From JAWKWH01 sp963669415 (GTDB taxonomy: Bacteria > Pseudomonadota > Alphaproteobacteria > Rhizobiales > Rhizobiaceae), in assembly GCA_963669415.2 (NCBI GenBank), contig CAXXPS010000001.1, positions 806,001 through 870,000 on the forward strand: a stretch of 64,000 nucleotides of DNA, in the 5' to 3' direction. The position numbers and the translations under genes are program-made. Shown here one piece after another: positions 27,433-36,549 of the stretch. Under the pieces are notes generated by a model. The model saw nothing but the letters and a program-made list of their open reading frames with translations, did no database searches and was not told the DNA's origin. Position 1 is the first letter of the stretch. The number at the start of each line of letters is the position of its first letter.

Positions 27433-27450
27433 TCAGCGGGAACCTTAGCA

Positions 27451-28335
27451 ATGGCAAAACATCCGACAAAACCATATCTCGATTTAACTCCGGAGGAGCT
27501 GGCGTTCCAATATAGTCCGCGCGTCGCCGTCCCCGATCACCCTGTATGGAAGGCACACTGGAATCTCGCCAGCGAATTGGTTCGCCGCCAACACAAGGGC
27601 CAGTTGCGGGTTCCCTATGGCCCGACACCTGGGCAAACACTCGACATCTTTCCGGCCGCAACTCCCGGATCACCAATCAACATTTTTGTCCATGGCGGGT
27701 TCTGGCGGTTTCTCGACAGCTTCGACCATACGCTGGTGGCACCGGCGGTGCTCGAAGCCGGCGGCGCTTCGATCCTTCTTAATTACGATCTTTGCCCGAA
27801 AGTGCCGTTGACGGAGGTCGTCCGCCAAGTGCGAGCGGCATTGAAATGGGTCTGGGAAAACGCCGAACAAGCCAATGGCGATCGCGACCGGATCTTCATT
27901 TCCGGCCATTCCGCAGGCGGGCATCTAACCATGATGCTTGGCACCGATGATTTTCAGGACGATCTCGGCTTGCCCGTCGATACGGTTAAGGGCTTGACCG
28001 TTGTCAGCGCCATGCTCGATCTGGAGCCGGTCATGCTGGTTCCGGGATCCGAGGATTTGCGGATCGATGCCGAGGAAGCGCGATTGTTGAGCCCACGCTT
28101 CATGCCACCACGTGCCGAATTACCGATTGTGCTCGCTGTTGGTGGCCGCGAGACGCGTGAATGGATCCGGCAGACCGACGACATGAAGGATGTGCTGGAG
28201 CAGCGGGGCAATCCGCTAACCTATCTGAAGCCGGACTACGACCAGCATTACTCGATACTGTTTTCGCTCGGCAATCCGCTGACCGAACTTTGTGCATCAA
28301 TGCGTCGTCAGATGGGTTTGGAGCCACCGAATTAG
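27451..28335 (+). CDS. Alpha/beta hydrolase, kynurenine-formamidase/esterase-like
   Basis: 294 aa. Oxyanion motif HGGFWRFLDS near residue 75 and nucleophile elbow GHSAGGHLTMML near 150; the closing His is likely in DQHYSILF near 270. The HGG-type oxyanion hole and overall spacing fit the arylformamidase (kynurenine formamidase-like) and carboxylesterase group. It is co-directional with the Rid gene and 18 bp behind it, so the two likely act on one pathway, perhaps hydrolysing an amide or ester intermediate. No tryptophan-degradation gene is nearby, so a kynurenine role is only one option. Confidence 0.82.
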   Translation: MAKHPTKPYLDLTPEELAFQYSPRVAVPDHPVWKAHWNLASELVRRQHKGQLRVPYGPTPGQTLDIFPAATPGSPINIFVHGGFWRFLDSFDHTLVAPAVLEAGGASILLNYDLCPKVPLTEVVRQVRAALKWVWENAEQANGDRDRIFISGHSAGGHLTMMLGTDDFQDDLGLPVDTVKGLTVVSAMLDLEPVMLVPGSEDLRIDAEEARLLSPRFMPPRAELPIVLAVGGRETREWIRQTDDMKDVLEQRGNPLTYLKPDYDQHYSILFSLGNPLTELCASMRRQMGLEPPN

Positions 28336-28994
28336 AGCGCGTTCCACCCACATGTTGTGCCGCTTCAAGGGCCAACAGCCTGTGTGGGCAGCTCGATTCA
28401 TTAAATCGGGGTCGGAAGGTCTCAGCGAAAACTCATCCACCCGATCCTCGCTGTTCGAAAGCAAAAGAAACAATGCGGTGAAGTTCGGCAGATAGAGAAT
28501 TCGCGAATATTTTAGCTGGGTAGCCTTCGGCAATTAGCGCTGAAATCGTTCTTGTTGCTTTCAGGACATCCAATGCAATTCGCCTGGGGCACCTCGTCAG
28601 CCTGCATACATCGAACACTCAGCGCTGCAATGTCCGCTTTCAGGATTTTATCGAGAACTGACGAACGACTTATTTGGAGGCGCAAAGCGGTCTTTCGTCG
28701 TGAAGCCTCCAAACCGCAGCTTTGAGCCCCTACAAGACGCTCTGCCCGTCGTCTCAATCCGGCACTTCCGACTCTAACCTAACGTTGGTGGTTCACAGCA
28801 TTGTTGCGCCGCACACTCGCAAAGCGGCCGTTGAGGAGATCGTGATCTAGTCTGCTGCCGAATGACGTCTTAATGGGTTTGGCGTTCATTAAGCGAAGTT
28901 CGAACTTAGCCGCAAGGCGGAGACGTGACGCTTTTTCGCAATCATTCCATATGCGGTTAAATGCGCACGCGCCTGTGGGCAGACACCATTCAGC
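28336..28994. other. Intergenic region with a dispersed-repeat copy
   Basis: 659 bp between the convergent hydrolase and flavoprotein genes. No credible gene. It contains one good copy of the dispersed palindrome (28627-28697). The remainder looks like non-coding or decayed DNA. Confidence 0.5.
28627..28697. repeat. Dispersed palindromic repeat, copy B
   Basis: The left arm GCAATGTCCGCTTTCAGGA (28627-28645) and its upstream context AACACTCAGCGCT match copy A at 34079-34110 closely. The right arm GGAGGCGCAAAGCGG (28677-28690) matches GGGGGCGCAAAGCGG of copy A. It differs by one base from the guide-RNA target of the IS110-family element (13 of 14). Confidence 0.75.
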
Positions 28995-30374
28995 CTATCT
29001 CAATGGTCGGAGGTCGCCCAGCATTGTCGGAATTAGCTCTGTGACTGTCGGGTGGACGTGCACGGCGCGCTGTATGACTGTATAGGGCGCGTCTGCGTAC
29101 ATAATATCTGTTAGCGAGTGAATAATTTCGTCGCCTCCGATGCCGAGGATCGCCGCCCCGAGAATTTTTTCGCTTTCTGCATCGATCAAAACCTTCATGA
29201 AACCCTGGGTCTCGCTGCGCTCCCGCGCGCGGCCGACCCGCGTCATCTTCATCTTCCCGACCAAGGCTTTGCGGCCGGTCGCGCGGACTTGGGCTTCCGT
29301 CATCCCAACGCGGCCCAATGGCGGATCGATGAACAATCCATAGGTGGTGATCCGGTCGGAAACGCGGCGCGGATCATTGTCAAACATGTTGGCGGCGACA
29401 ATCTCATAGTCATTATAGGACGTATGGGTAAACGCACCTCGACCGTTGACATCTCCAATCGCCCAGATCCCAGGCACGTTTGTGCGTAGTTCGTCATCCA
29501 CGATCACATGGCCCCGAGCATCTGTTTCAACACTGGCAGCCTCCAGCCCCAGATCGTCGGTGTTTGGTTTGCGACCAACCGCCAATAGCACATGGCTACC
29601 GACAATTTCCTCAACGCCGGGTTCACAGCTGGCAGAAACGGCGACCTGTTTGCCGCGCTGCGACAGACCGATGCAATTGGCATTCAATCGAATGTCGATG
29701 CCTTCATTCTCCAGAATTTCCTTTACCGCTCTAGAGACGTCTTCGTCCTCACGACCGATCAGTTTCGACCCCATTTCGACAACCGTGACCTCACTACCAA
29801 AACGCCGGTACATCTGCGCGAACTCTAAGCCGATGTAGCTGCCACCAATGATAACGAGGTGCGCCGGTAGGAGGTCGACGTCCATGACGCTGGAGTTGGT
29901 CAGGAATTCGACATCGTTGATTCCCGGCAAGTCGGGGACCACTGCGCGACCGCCAACATTGAGTATGATGTTGTCGGCTTCAAGCAGAGTATCATTGACA
30001 CGAACTGTGTTGGCGCTCTCCAGTCGGCCATGCCCCTTGAACACGGTTAGGTTATCCATTCCCCGAAGCCAGTTAGTCACGCCCTCATTTGATTGTCGGA
30101 CGATGGTATCCTTGCGCGCCTTGACCCGCTTCATGTCAACATCGATCAAGCCGTTGATCGTTACGCCAAAGTCGCCGCCGCGACGGGCCATGTGCGCAGC
30201 GCGGGCACTAGCAACCAGCGCCTTGGTTGGAATACATCCGACATTGACACAAGTCCCCCCAAACAGCTTTCGTTCAATGATTGCGACCTTCTTGCCTTCG
30301 CGGGTCATGCGGTTCGCCAGCGCCGGACCTGCCTGGCCGGTACCAATAATGATTGCGTCGAATTTTTCGGTCAT
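28995..30374 (-). CDS. MerA/dihydrolipoamide-dehydrogenase-like FAD oxidoreductase
   Basis: 459 aa. FAD fold IIIGTGQAGPALANRM at residue 8, redox-active disulfide GGTCVNVGCIPTKAL near 40, NAD(P) fold VIIGGSYIGLEFAQMY near 175, second FAD contact VPGIWAIGDVNGRG near 305, and the C-terminal His-Glu pair in HVHPTVTELIP. This is a class I pyridine-nucleotide disulfide reductase. It has no N-terminal heavy-metal domain and no C-terminal Cys pair, so it is not a true mercuric reductase despite the likely database name. No merR, merT or merP lies nearby. Divergent from the beta-propeller gene. Confidence 0.88.
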   Translation of the reverse strand: MTEKFDAIIIGTGQAGPALANRMTREGKKVAIIERKLFGGTCVNVGCIPTKALVASARAAHMARRGGDFGVTINGLIDVDMKRVKARKDTIVRQSNEGVTNWLRGMDNLTVFKGHGRLESANTVRVNDTLLEADNIILNVGGRAVVPDLPGINDVEFLTNSSVMDVDLLPAHLVIIGGSYIGLEFAQMYRRFGSEVTVVEMGSKLIGREDEDVSRAVKEILENEGIDIRLNANCIGLSQRGKQVAVSASCEPGVEEIVGSHVLLAVGRKPNTDDLGLEAASVETDARGHVIVDDELRTNVPGIWAIGDVNGRGAFTHTSYNDYEIVAANMFDNDPRRVSDRITTYGLFIDPPLGRVGMTEAQVRATGRKALVGKMKMTRVGRARERSETQGFMKVLIDAESEKILGAAILGIGGDEIIHSLTDIMYADAPYTVIQRAVHVHPTVTELIPTMLGDLRPLR

Positions 30375-30709
30375 GTTCTCACTTTTTAATCACCGATTAT
30401 GGATCGAGTTGATTAGACTCGGACGTTGGCTCCAAAGCGAATACCAACGATCAAGAGTAAGTGCTCTGTGGTATCACTCTCATGGAAACCAACCGGGCAA
30501 AGCCGAGTGTGCGCTCACAATATAGCAAGAAATGCGAAGCAGCGCGTTAGTCGATCTTCAAGATGCGAACCATCAGCGCTCGACAGGAGTTATTTGGGGG
30601 TCGCTGGGAAGGATAGTGAGACGGCATTGAAACCATAGAGTCAAAGTATTGTTCACCGAGCGAGCGCATAGATAGCCTCTCGTCTCCACCCGAAGATATG
30701 GAGATGATA
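30375..30709. promoter_or_regulatory. Divergent intergenic region
   Basis: 335 bp between the FAD oxidoreductase and the secreted beta-propeller. It must hold both promoters; I cannot identify specific boxes. No gene is seen. Confidence 0.4.
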
Positions 30710-32134
30710 ATGACAGACGAAGCGCAAATCCAATCCATTTCGATAGCCAATAGGGCAATCCGAAATATCCGCCACAGCCTTTCCGCTCTGCTTCTCGCCG
30801 GCTCCGCCATCATCACGATTGCTAGTCAAGCTGATGCTGGTGGCCGTTTCCTCTACATCGAGAGCAACGATCACGCCGATGGGAAGAATTCGATCATCGC
30901 CTACGAGCGGGCTGAGGACGGCAGGCTCAGCCTGCATTCAAAGGGACCGTTCCTGACCGATGGTACAGGTATCGACAACAACACCAACGGAAAGCTCGGT
31001 CCCAACGACAACGATACACCGATAATTGCCAGTGCTGACGGCAAGCGGTTGTTTGCAGTCAACGGTCACAGCAACACGATCGCAGTATTCGACATTGAGC
31101 CTGATGGAGCGCTTACGCCGGTGGCCGGATCGCCGTTTCCATCGAAGGGTGTTGGACCTGCCAGCCTCTCTATTTCGGGAGATATTTTGCTGGTCGCAAA
31201 CCGCAATGAAGATCCTGGTCAGATTGAAGCTCTGCGTGGTGCAGCACTGTCTAACTATACGTCATTTCGAGTGGAGGATGACGGCCGGCTGACCTATTTA
31301 TCGACGATCGAAAGCGGCGATGGCCACAAGGCAACCCAAATATTATTCGCTGCAGCCAGCCCGGGCCTGGCATTTGGCAACGATTTCCAGGTGGACGCTG
31401 ATTTTGATGGTGATGGCACCGTCTCGAAGCTGTTTTCTACCGAGGCGTCTGTCCGCGGGGGTCTTCGTTCTTTCACGTTGTCTGATGAGGGTGTTCTCAA
31501 GCAGGTTAATCGGACCGACTTGCCGGAAACGGTTGATCCTGCCCCAGACGTTCCAACCATACCGCTCGGTATTTGGGATCATCCTGACAAGAAACTTGTC
31601 TATGTCGGCCTTGTCACCCGTAATCAACTCGGCGTGTTCCGCTATAATGACAACGGCGAGTTGTCGTTCGTGGGGGCTGTCGAAAACAGTGGCCAGGATA
31701 TATGCTGGCTCAGAGTCAATAAAGCTGGAACCCGGCTTTACGCAGTGAACAATTTGCCGCGCGAAGGCACTGACGACACGACAAGTACGATCACTGTTTT
31801 CGATATATCGGGTGACCGAGCAGAAAAGCCCGTTGAAATATCTCGCACAGCAATACCCTTGCCGCTTGGCACCTTCGTCAACAACAGGGTTAGCGAGCAG
31901 CCAAACAGCACCGCGTTTCAGCTGACAATCGATGAGGCAGAGGAGTTCCTCTACGTCATTAATCAGCGGATTAATCAGACCGATGAGAACGTTTCGGCTG
32001 ACGGTAACGTGTTGCACGCGTTCCACATTGAAGATGACGGCTCTTTAAGTGCGGTCGCATCATACCATCTGCTCGAAGACGGTGTGAGCCACCGCGCGCG
32101 GCCGCAGGGGGTTGTTGCAATCGACATTCGATGA
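30710..32134 (+). CDS. Exported beta-propeller protein (lactonase/YVTN-like)
   Basis: 474 aa from the ATG at 30710; two ATGs 6 and 12 bp upstream are in frame, but the GGAG at 30700 is best spaced for this one. A hydrophobic export segment (LSALLLAGSAIITIASQADA, about residues 26-45) is preceded by a long polar N-region. The rest is built of repeated blades ending in V-FDIEPDGALTPV, SFRVEDDGRLTYL and VFRYNDNGELSFV, the pattern of 6-phosphogluconolactonase-like seven-bladed propellers. The substrate or partner is unknown. It ends at a clear terminator. Confidence 0.78.
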   Translation: MTDEAQIQSISIANRAIRNIRHSLSALLLAGSAIITIASQADAGGRFLYIESNDHADGKNSIIAYERAEDGRLSLHSKGPFLTDGTGIDNNTNGKLGPNDNDTPIIASADGKRLFAVNGHSNTIAVFDIEPDGALTPVAGSPFPSKGVGPASLSISGDILLVANRNEDPGQIEALRGAALSNYTSFRVEDDGRLTYLSTIESGDGHKATQILFAAASPGLAFGNDFQVDADFDGDGTVSKLFSTEASVRGGLRSFTLSDEGVLKQVNRTDLPETVDPAPDVPTIPLGIWDHPDKKLVYVGLVTRNQLGVFRYNDNGELSFVGAVENSGQDICWLRVNKAGTRLYAVNNLPREGTDDTTSTITVFDISGDRAEKPVEISRTAIPLPLGTFVNNRVSEQPNSTAFQLTIDEAEEFLYVINQRINQTDENVSADGNVLHAFHIEDDGSLSAVASYHLLEDGVSHRARPQGVVAIDIR

Positions 32135-32158
32135 TCAACAAATCCAGATAGATTCTGA

Positions 32159-32193
32159 AGGGCGTCCTGTGGGGCGCCCTATCCGTTTGTTTT
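32159..32193 (+). terminator. Rho-independent terminator after the beta-propeller gene
   Basis: AGGGCGTCC (32159-32167), loop TGTG, GGGCGCCCT (32172-32180) form a 9-bp stem with one G-T pair, followed by the T-rich TTTGTTTT at 32186-32193. It lies 25 nt after the stop codon. Confidence 0.82.
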
Positions 32194-32303
32194 ATGCGCC
32201 ACCGAGAGCCTGACTATCCATCTGAAGCCCCAACGTTTATTGTTAGCTAGAAATTTATCAGTCGGAGGGGCGCTACGACTCGGGCAAAGTGGCTTCAAGC
32301 ACG

Positions 32304-33200
32304 ATGGAAATGCACCAGATCAGATATTTCCTTGCGGTGGCACGGACGCTGAATTTTACGCGGGCAGCTGAGGAATGCAACGTGGCGCAGCCATCGCTAA
32401 CTCGGGCTATTAAAAACCTCGAGGCTGAACTGGGCGGCGAGCTTCTTCTTCGCGAAAGAGCAAGCAGTCATCTGACGAATCTTGGACGTGCAATGCTGCC
32501 ATTTCTGACGGACTGTTACCACAGCGCGGTCGCCGCGAAATCGCAAGCCGATTCGTTCAGCAGGGGTGAACTCGCAACGGTGCGTATTGCTCTGTCACAT
32601 ACGGTGGATTTCGATCTCGTCACGGATGCCTTTGGTGAGTTGGAACGGGTGTTTCCTAGTCTCCAGTTAGAGTGCCACCGAGCGACCGCCGACGATATCG
32701 TTGAATGTCTACGCTCGGGCGATGCTGAAATAGCGTTGGCCGGCTCCCTTGAGCACGTTTGGGACCGCTTGGATTCCTGGCCGTTGTTTTCTGAGGAATT
32801 TCACGTCGCAATTAGAGATGATCATTCTGCAGCAAACAGCCAGTCCCTCGACCTGTCTGACCTCGCCAGAGAAAGAGTAATCACACGGCCTTACTGTGAA
32901 CAGTGGCGGGAATGTTGGTCGCTGTTGGAGGCCAGCGGACTCGACGCACATCAATGCCACGAAGTTGACAGCGATAGGGATGCAATTCGTCTTCTTGATG
33001 CCGGGTTGGGAGTTGGATTGCTCCCTAATAGCGTGCGGGTCGGCGAGCGGTTAATCCGGATTCCGCTTGCCAGCCCGATCGAACGAACGATCTGGCTATA
33101 TTCGGTGGCTGGCCGCCAACGGTCGCAAGCGCTTACAAATCTTATGAATCTGCTGCGATCGGCCGATTGGGGGCGTTTCGAACGCCCCACATCCGCTTGA
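32304..33200 (+). CDS. LysR-family transcriptional regulator
   Basis: 298 aa from ATG 32304; a GTG at 32289 in the same frame is an alternative. MEMHQIRYFLAVARTLNFTR begins the HTH, with NVAQPSLTRAIKNLEAELGG as the recognition region. The substrate-binding domain follows. The sequence resembles the LysR branch found beside peroxide- or electrophile-response genes, and its stop lies only 6 bp from the stop of the convergent peroxiredoxin-like gene. Its target is not clear from the layout. Confidence 0.9.
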   Translation: MEMHQIRYFLAVARTLNFTRAAEECNVAQPSLTRAIKNLEAELGGELLLRERASSHLTNLGRAMLPFLTDCYHSAVAAKSQADSFSRGELATVRIALSHTVDFDLVTDAFGELERVFPSLQLECHRATADDIVECLRSGDAEIALAGSLEHVWDRLDSWPLFSEEFHVAIRDDHSAANSQSLDLSDLARERVITRPYCEQWRECWSLLEASGLDAHQCHEVDSDRDAIRLLDAGLGVGLLPNSVRVGERLIRIPLASPIERTIWLYSVAGRQRSQALTNLMNLLRSADWGRFERPTSA

Positions 33201-33206
33201 TCCGAC

Positions 33207-33860
33207 CTATATCCCTGCGATTGCGGTGAGAAGGTCCTTCGGTTCACTGCGCTTGCGAAAATCAGGATCGACAAACGCAGCGGCGATCCGACCTGTTGGC
33301 GCCACGACGAATGTTGCAGGAATCGGAAGCATCCATGCCGGATTACCCTGGTAGCGCGTTAGATCAATGCCAATATCGGCAAACAACGGCTTTATTTCCT
33401 CTCCAAACCACACCGCGAGGCCAAGAGCTAGTGCATATCCATTGTCGACGTCGCATAGTACTGGGAATTCAAGCCGGCAGCGAGCTCTCAGCTTCTTGGC
33501 GAAGGTCTGGCGCTCCGGAGTAACGGCAACGATCGATCCACCATACTCTTCAATTTTGATGCGGATCCCCTGCAACGCTTCCAGTTCAAATCGGCAAAAT
33601 GAACACCAATGGCCCCGATTCATGCTGACTACTACGGGCCCTCTCGACAGTAGCTCTGACGACCTTAAAAGCCCGCCATCGTGGTCTGGAAGGCAAAATG
33701 ACGGAAGGACATCTCCTTCGCGCGGGGCTTCGGTGCCGGCATTTGACTCCGAGAGCCTTTGGACAATTGCGTCGTAAGTGCGCGCGACGGCGGGCCCCTT
33801 CTGGTCGATTCGGGCCCAATTACCTGCGAGAACTTCGGCAAGGCTCTCTTTTGCGACCAT
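33207..33860 (-). CDS. Peroxiredoxin-like (AhpC/TSA) thioredoxin-fold protein
   Basis: 217 aa from ATG 33860; a TTG at 33890 would add ten residues. The fold region starts at GDVLPSFCLPDHDGGLLRSS and the redox motif is NRGHWCSFCRFEL, a WCxxC-type pair rather than the PxxxTxxC of classical peroxiredoxins. Further signatures are IVAVTPERQTFAKKL and PATFVVAPTGRIAAAFVDPD. These proteins are annotated as peroxiredoxin-like and probably reduce peroxides or disulfides in the cytoplasm. No signal peptide is seen. Confidence 0.85.
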   Translation of the reverse strand: MVAKESLAEVLAGNWARIDQKGPAVARTYDAIVQRLSESNAGTEAPREGDVLPSFCLPDHDGGLLRSSELLSRGPVVVSMNRGHWCSFCRFELEALQGIRIKIEEYGGSIVAVTPERQTFAKKLRARCRLEFPVLCDVDNGYALALGLAVWFGEEIKPLFADIGIDLTRYQGNPAWMLPIPATFVVAPTGRIAAAFVDPDFRKRSEPKDLLTAIAGI

Positions 33861-33890
33861 ATGATCTGTTCCGGTTTCCCTAATGAGCAA

Positions 33891-34276
33891 TACGGGTAAT
33901 TTAGCACAACCTTGCGGAGGCGCGATTTTTCAAGTCATTTTTGCGAATTCGCCGGTCATATGTCGGCTTTCCGGAAATCGATAAACACATTTCGCAGCTG
34001 TAGCGAGAGTCCGAAATCCCCAATTCCGGTCATTGTTTTGTGAACACGATCAGGCAGTTTGTCCACACTGCAGACATTAAACACCCGGAGCTGTAATGTC
34101 CGCTTTCAGGACCGGATCGATAGCCATCGTACGTCTGCATTGGGGGCGCAAAGCGGACATCCAACTCTGGCGGCGGTTGGCCGGTCTATGGGCTCAAAAA
34201 GCTTATCAGTGAACTTTTCTGAACCGGGCAGTTGCCTGGAGGCGTACGGCCCCGAAGCAAGCAGGGCCGCACATTG
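33891..34276. other. Intergenic region with repeats
   Basis: 386 bp. It carries the intact dispersed palindrome copy A (34092-34161) and, around 33957-34050, a less regular stretch (ATGTCGGCTTTCCGGAAATCG) with the same words. No gene is seen. Confidence 0.5.
34092..34161. repeat. Dispersed palindromic repeat, copy A (intact, unoccupied IS target)
   Basis: ATGTCCGCTTT (34096-34105 region) and AAAGCGGACAT (34150-34160) are perfect inverted arms of 11 bp around about 44 bp, with an inner ACGTCTGCATTGGGGGCGC block. GTAATGTCCGCTTT at 34092-34105 is a perfect 14-nt match to the combined guide segments of the IS110-family element at 18358-19700. Confidence 0.8.
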
Positions 34277-34909
34277 TCAGATCTCTGTATGCTCCGCCAA
34301 TTCCAGCGCATCCTCGATGTCTACCCCCAAGTACCTAACCGTGTTCTCGATCTTGCTATGTCCAAGCAGGATTTGTATCGCGCGAAGATTGCCGGTCGCC
34401 TTGTAGATCATTGCGGCCTTTGTGCGTCGTAGCGAGTGTGTGCCGTAGTCTTCGTGTCGCAGCCCGATTGCGGTGACCCACTCATCAACCAATCTGGCAT
34501 ATTGGCGAGTGCTCAGATGACCGGAATGGTTGACCCGGCTGGGAAAGACGTAGTCATCGATTGTACCGCCCCTCCGTTCCAGCCAAGCAAGCAAGCTTGC
34601 CCTCACATCCGCCGTAATCTCGAATTGAACGGGACGACCAGTCTTTTGTTGGAAGACCATCGCACGGGTTCGGACTTCTTGACCTGTGACGAGGGTACCG
34701 ATCTTGAGCTTGACCAAATCGCAGCCTCGCAGCTTGCTGTCGATAGCGAGATCAAATAACGCGCGGTCTCGCATGCGTCTCTCCCTGTCGAGGAAGAAAC
34801 GAATTGCCCAGATCTGGCGTTGCTTCAGTGGCTTCTTCACGCCGACCTTTCGACCGGCATTCCAGGCTGGTCGACCCAGTGCTGCAGGATCGAATTGTGC
34901 AATACCCAT
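34277..34909 (-). CDS. Short tyrosine recombinase/integrase
   Basis: 210 aa from ATG 34909, which follows AAGGAGAA; a further ATG at 34939 is poorer. The catalytic domain is essentially all there is: Arg in SKLRGCDLVKL near residue 60, HSLRRTKA near 159, and LGHSKIENTVRYLGVD with His and the nucleophile Tyr near 191. The usual N-terminal arm-binding and core-binding domains of phage integrases are missing, so it is about half the length. Such minimal recombinases are common in alphaproteobacterial accessory regions. It lies just downstream of the terminase genes on the same strand. Confidence 0.88.
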   Translation of the reverse strand: MGIAQFDPAALGRPAWNAGRKVGVKKPLKQRQIWAIRFFLDRERRMRDRALFDLAIDSKLRGCDLVKLKIGTLVTGQEVRTRAMVFQQKTGRPVQFEITADVRASLLAWLERRGGTIDDYVFPSRVNHSGHLSTRQYARLVDEWVTAIGLRHEDYGTHSLRRTKAAMIYKATGNLRAIQILLGHSKIENTVRYLGVDIEDALELAEHTEI

Positions 34910-35112
34910 TTGAGTTCTCCTTCGGCCGTTATTGGCCACGGGAACTATGCGCGCATGAAAGGAATGTCAGCGACGGTGGCTTGAGACTGGGGTCCCTTTG
35001 GTGGTCCAGCGCTGAAGTTGGTATCCAGCATGGACTTTGACCTGTGATTGGATGGCCCGACCGGCAGGTGTGGAATCCGGTTGTTCGGCTTGGTGGGTAA
35101 TAACGTCAGCGG

Positions 35113-36549
35113 TTACGCCGTATATACCTTCGGTCCTTGGAGTGAAATTCTGGCGAGATTTTGCTGCTGGCATTCTGTCCACTGCAGGAGCTGGGAGAGC
35201 GCATCGACCTGGTCGTCGTGACGGCCGTTAGGGAAGGCAACAATCTCGTGGCGGAACTCGTCGAGCCAGGCGGCCTTTTCGGGGAGGCGGACATCACCGG
35301 CTTCGATCTGGTGCGACTGGATGGAAAGACGCTCGATTTTTGATGCGCGGGGTATGATCCCGATTGGCGTCGGCACGCCCGCTGTATTGAGATCCTGCAA
35401 ATCGGCCACAAGCGGACTTCCCGTGGCTGCGGCCTCGATCAGAATGACCCGGGCGTTGTGTGTGAGGGCGAGGCGGATGACGGCCTTGCGCTGCGCTGGG
35501 TAGTTCATCTTCTGACGGAATATGTCGAGAATGGAAACCTGTTTGCCGCAGACGTGGGCGGTGATGCAGACACAAAAATCGTTGTGTTCTCCGTCCTTGA
35601 TTGCAAAGTCCCAGCTTTGAACGATACGACCCGGCTTCCCGATCACATCCGTATCGGTGAATGATCCAAACCAGTCCCATTTGACCAGATTGCCTTGTTC
35701 GGGCACCGGCGACTGCTGGTACTGTGCGGAAAAGTGGAACGAACCCATGGTGGCGCGCAGGTCTTCAAGATCCTCGAGCGGCTCGCGTTCCGCATGCAGG
35801 GGTTCGCCTTGCCGACGGACTATGGACTTGCCGGGCCCGATCGCGACGGTTTCGTCGTCTATTGCGATGGCCGGCAGGTTCAAATGGGTCCAGTTGCCGG
35901 TCTCGATCAGGTGGGCGGCGAGATCATCCTCATGCAGGCGCTGCATGACGACGACAATCGCGTCGGTGCGCTTGTCATCCAGTCTTGATGAAAGCGTATT
36001 GCGGAACCAGTCGAGGGTCGTTGCACGCCTGGCCGCCGACATCGCGTCAGCCGGCTTCTGCGGATCGTCGATGATCACGAGCGAGCCGCCACGGCCGGTG
36101 AGCGATCCGCCGATTGAGGTCGACAGGCGGCCACCGCGGCGCGCGGTATCGAAGTCGGCTTCGGCACTCTTGGTGCGGCTTATTTGTGTGCGCGGGAATA
36201 TGCGGCGATACCAATCCGATTGCATCACCGACCGGCAATCGCGGGCATGCTTTTGCGCTAGGTCCTCCGCATAGGAGACGCAGACAATGCGCTTGGTGGG
36301 GTCGTGACCCAGCAGAAAGGCGGGGAAAGCGACAGAGGTGCTGATCGACTTGAGCGATCGCGGCGGCATGGTGATCAGCAGCCGCTTGATCTCTCCGGTT
36401 CGAATGCGCTCAAGCTGGTAGGCGATCGCTTCAACGTGCCAGTTCGGCAGATATTTGGTACCGGGCGCGACAACCGCAACTGACTTGCCGATGAATGTTG
36501 AAAGATCCCGGCGCAGGATGCTGTCGAAAATGGCTCTCCGATCATCCAT
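35113..36549 (-). CDS. Phage-type large terminase subunit
   Basis: 478 aa from ATG 36549, overlapping the stop of the preceding gene by 8 bp (an ATG at 36567 is in frame). The N-terminal packaging ATPase has LLITMPPRSLKS (Walker A-like) near residue 60 and LVIIDDPQKP (Walker B) near 160. The C-terminal RNase-H-like nuclease has IVQSWDFAIKDGEHNDFCV near 310, VILIEAAATGSPLV near 370, and HDDQVDALSQLLQW near 455. The protein would cut and package DNA into a capsid. No portal, capsid or tail genes follow, so it belongs to a remnant or a satellite-like element. Confidence 0.92.
   Translation of the reverse strand: MDDRRAIFDSILRRDLSTFIGKSVAVVAPGTKYLPNWHVEAIAYQLERIRTGEIKRLLITMPPRSLKSISTSVAFPAFLLGHDPTKRIVCVSYAEDLAQKHARDCRSVMQSDWYRRIFPRTQISRTKSAEADFDTARRGGRLSTSIGGSLTGRGGSLVIIDDPQKPADAMSAARRATTLDWFRNTLSSRLDDKRTDAIVVVMQRLHEDDLAAHLIETGNWTHLNLPAIAIDDETVAIGPGKSIVRRQGEPLHAEREPLEDLEDLRATMGSFHFSAQYQQSPVPEQGNLVKWDWFGSFTDTDVIGKPGRIVQSWDFAIKDGEHNDFCVCITAHVCGKQVSILDIFRQKMNYPAQRKAVIRLALTHNARVILIEAAATGSPLVADLQDLNTAGVPTPIGIIPRASKIERLSIQSHQIEAGDVRLPEKAAWLDEFRHEIVAFPNGRHDDQVDALSQLLQWTECQQQNLARISLQGPKVYTA

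Noticed and set aside
28995..30374. Mercury-resistance locus
   Set aside because: The flavoprotein lacks the heavy-metal domain and C-terminal Cys pair of MerA, and no merR/T/P genes are nearby.
34277..34909. Integrase adjacent to a tRNA attachment site
   Set aside because: No tRNA gene or duplicated att-like sequence could be recognised on either side.
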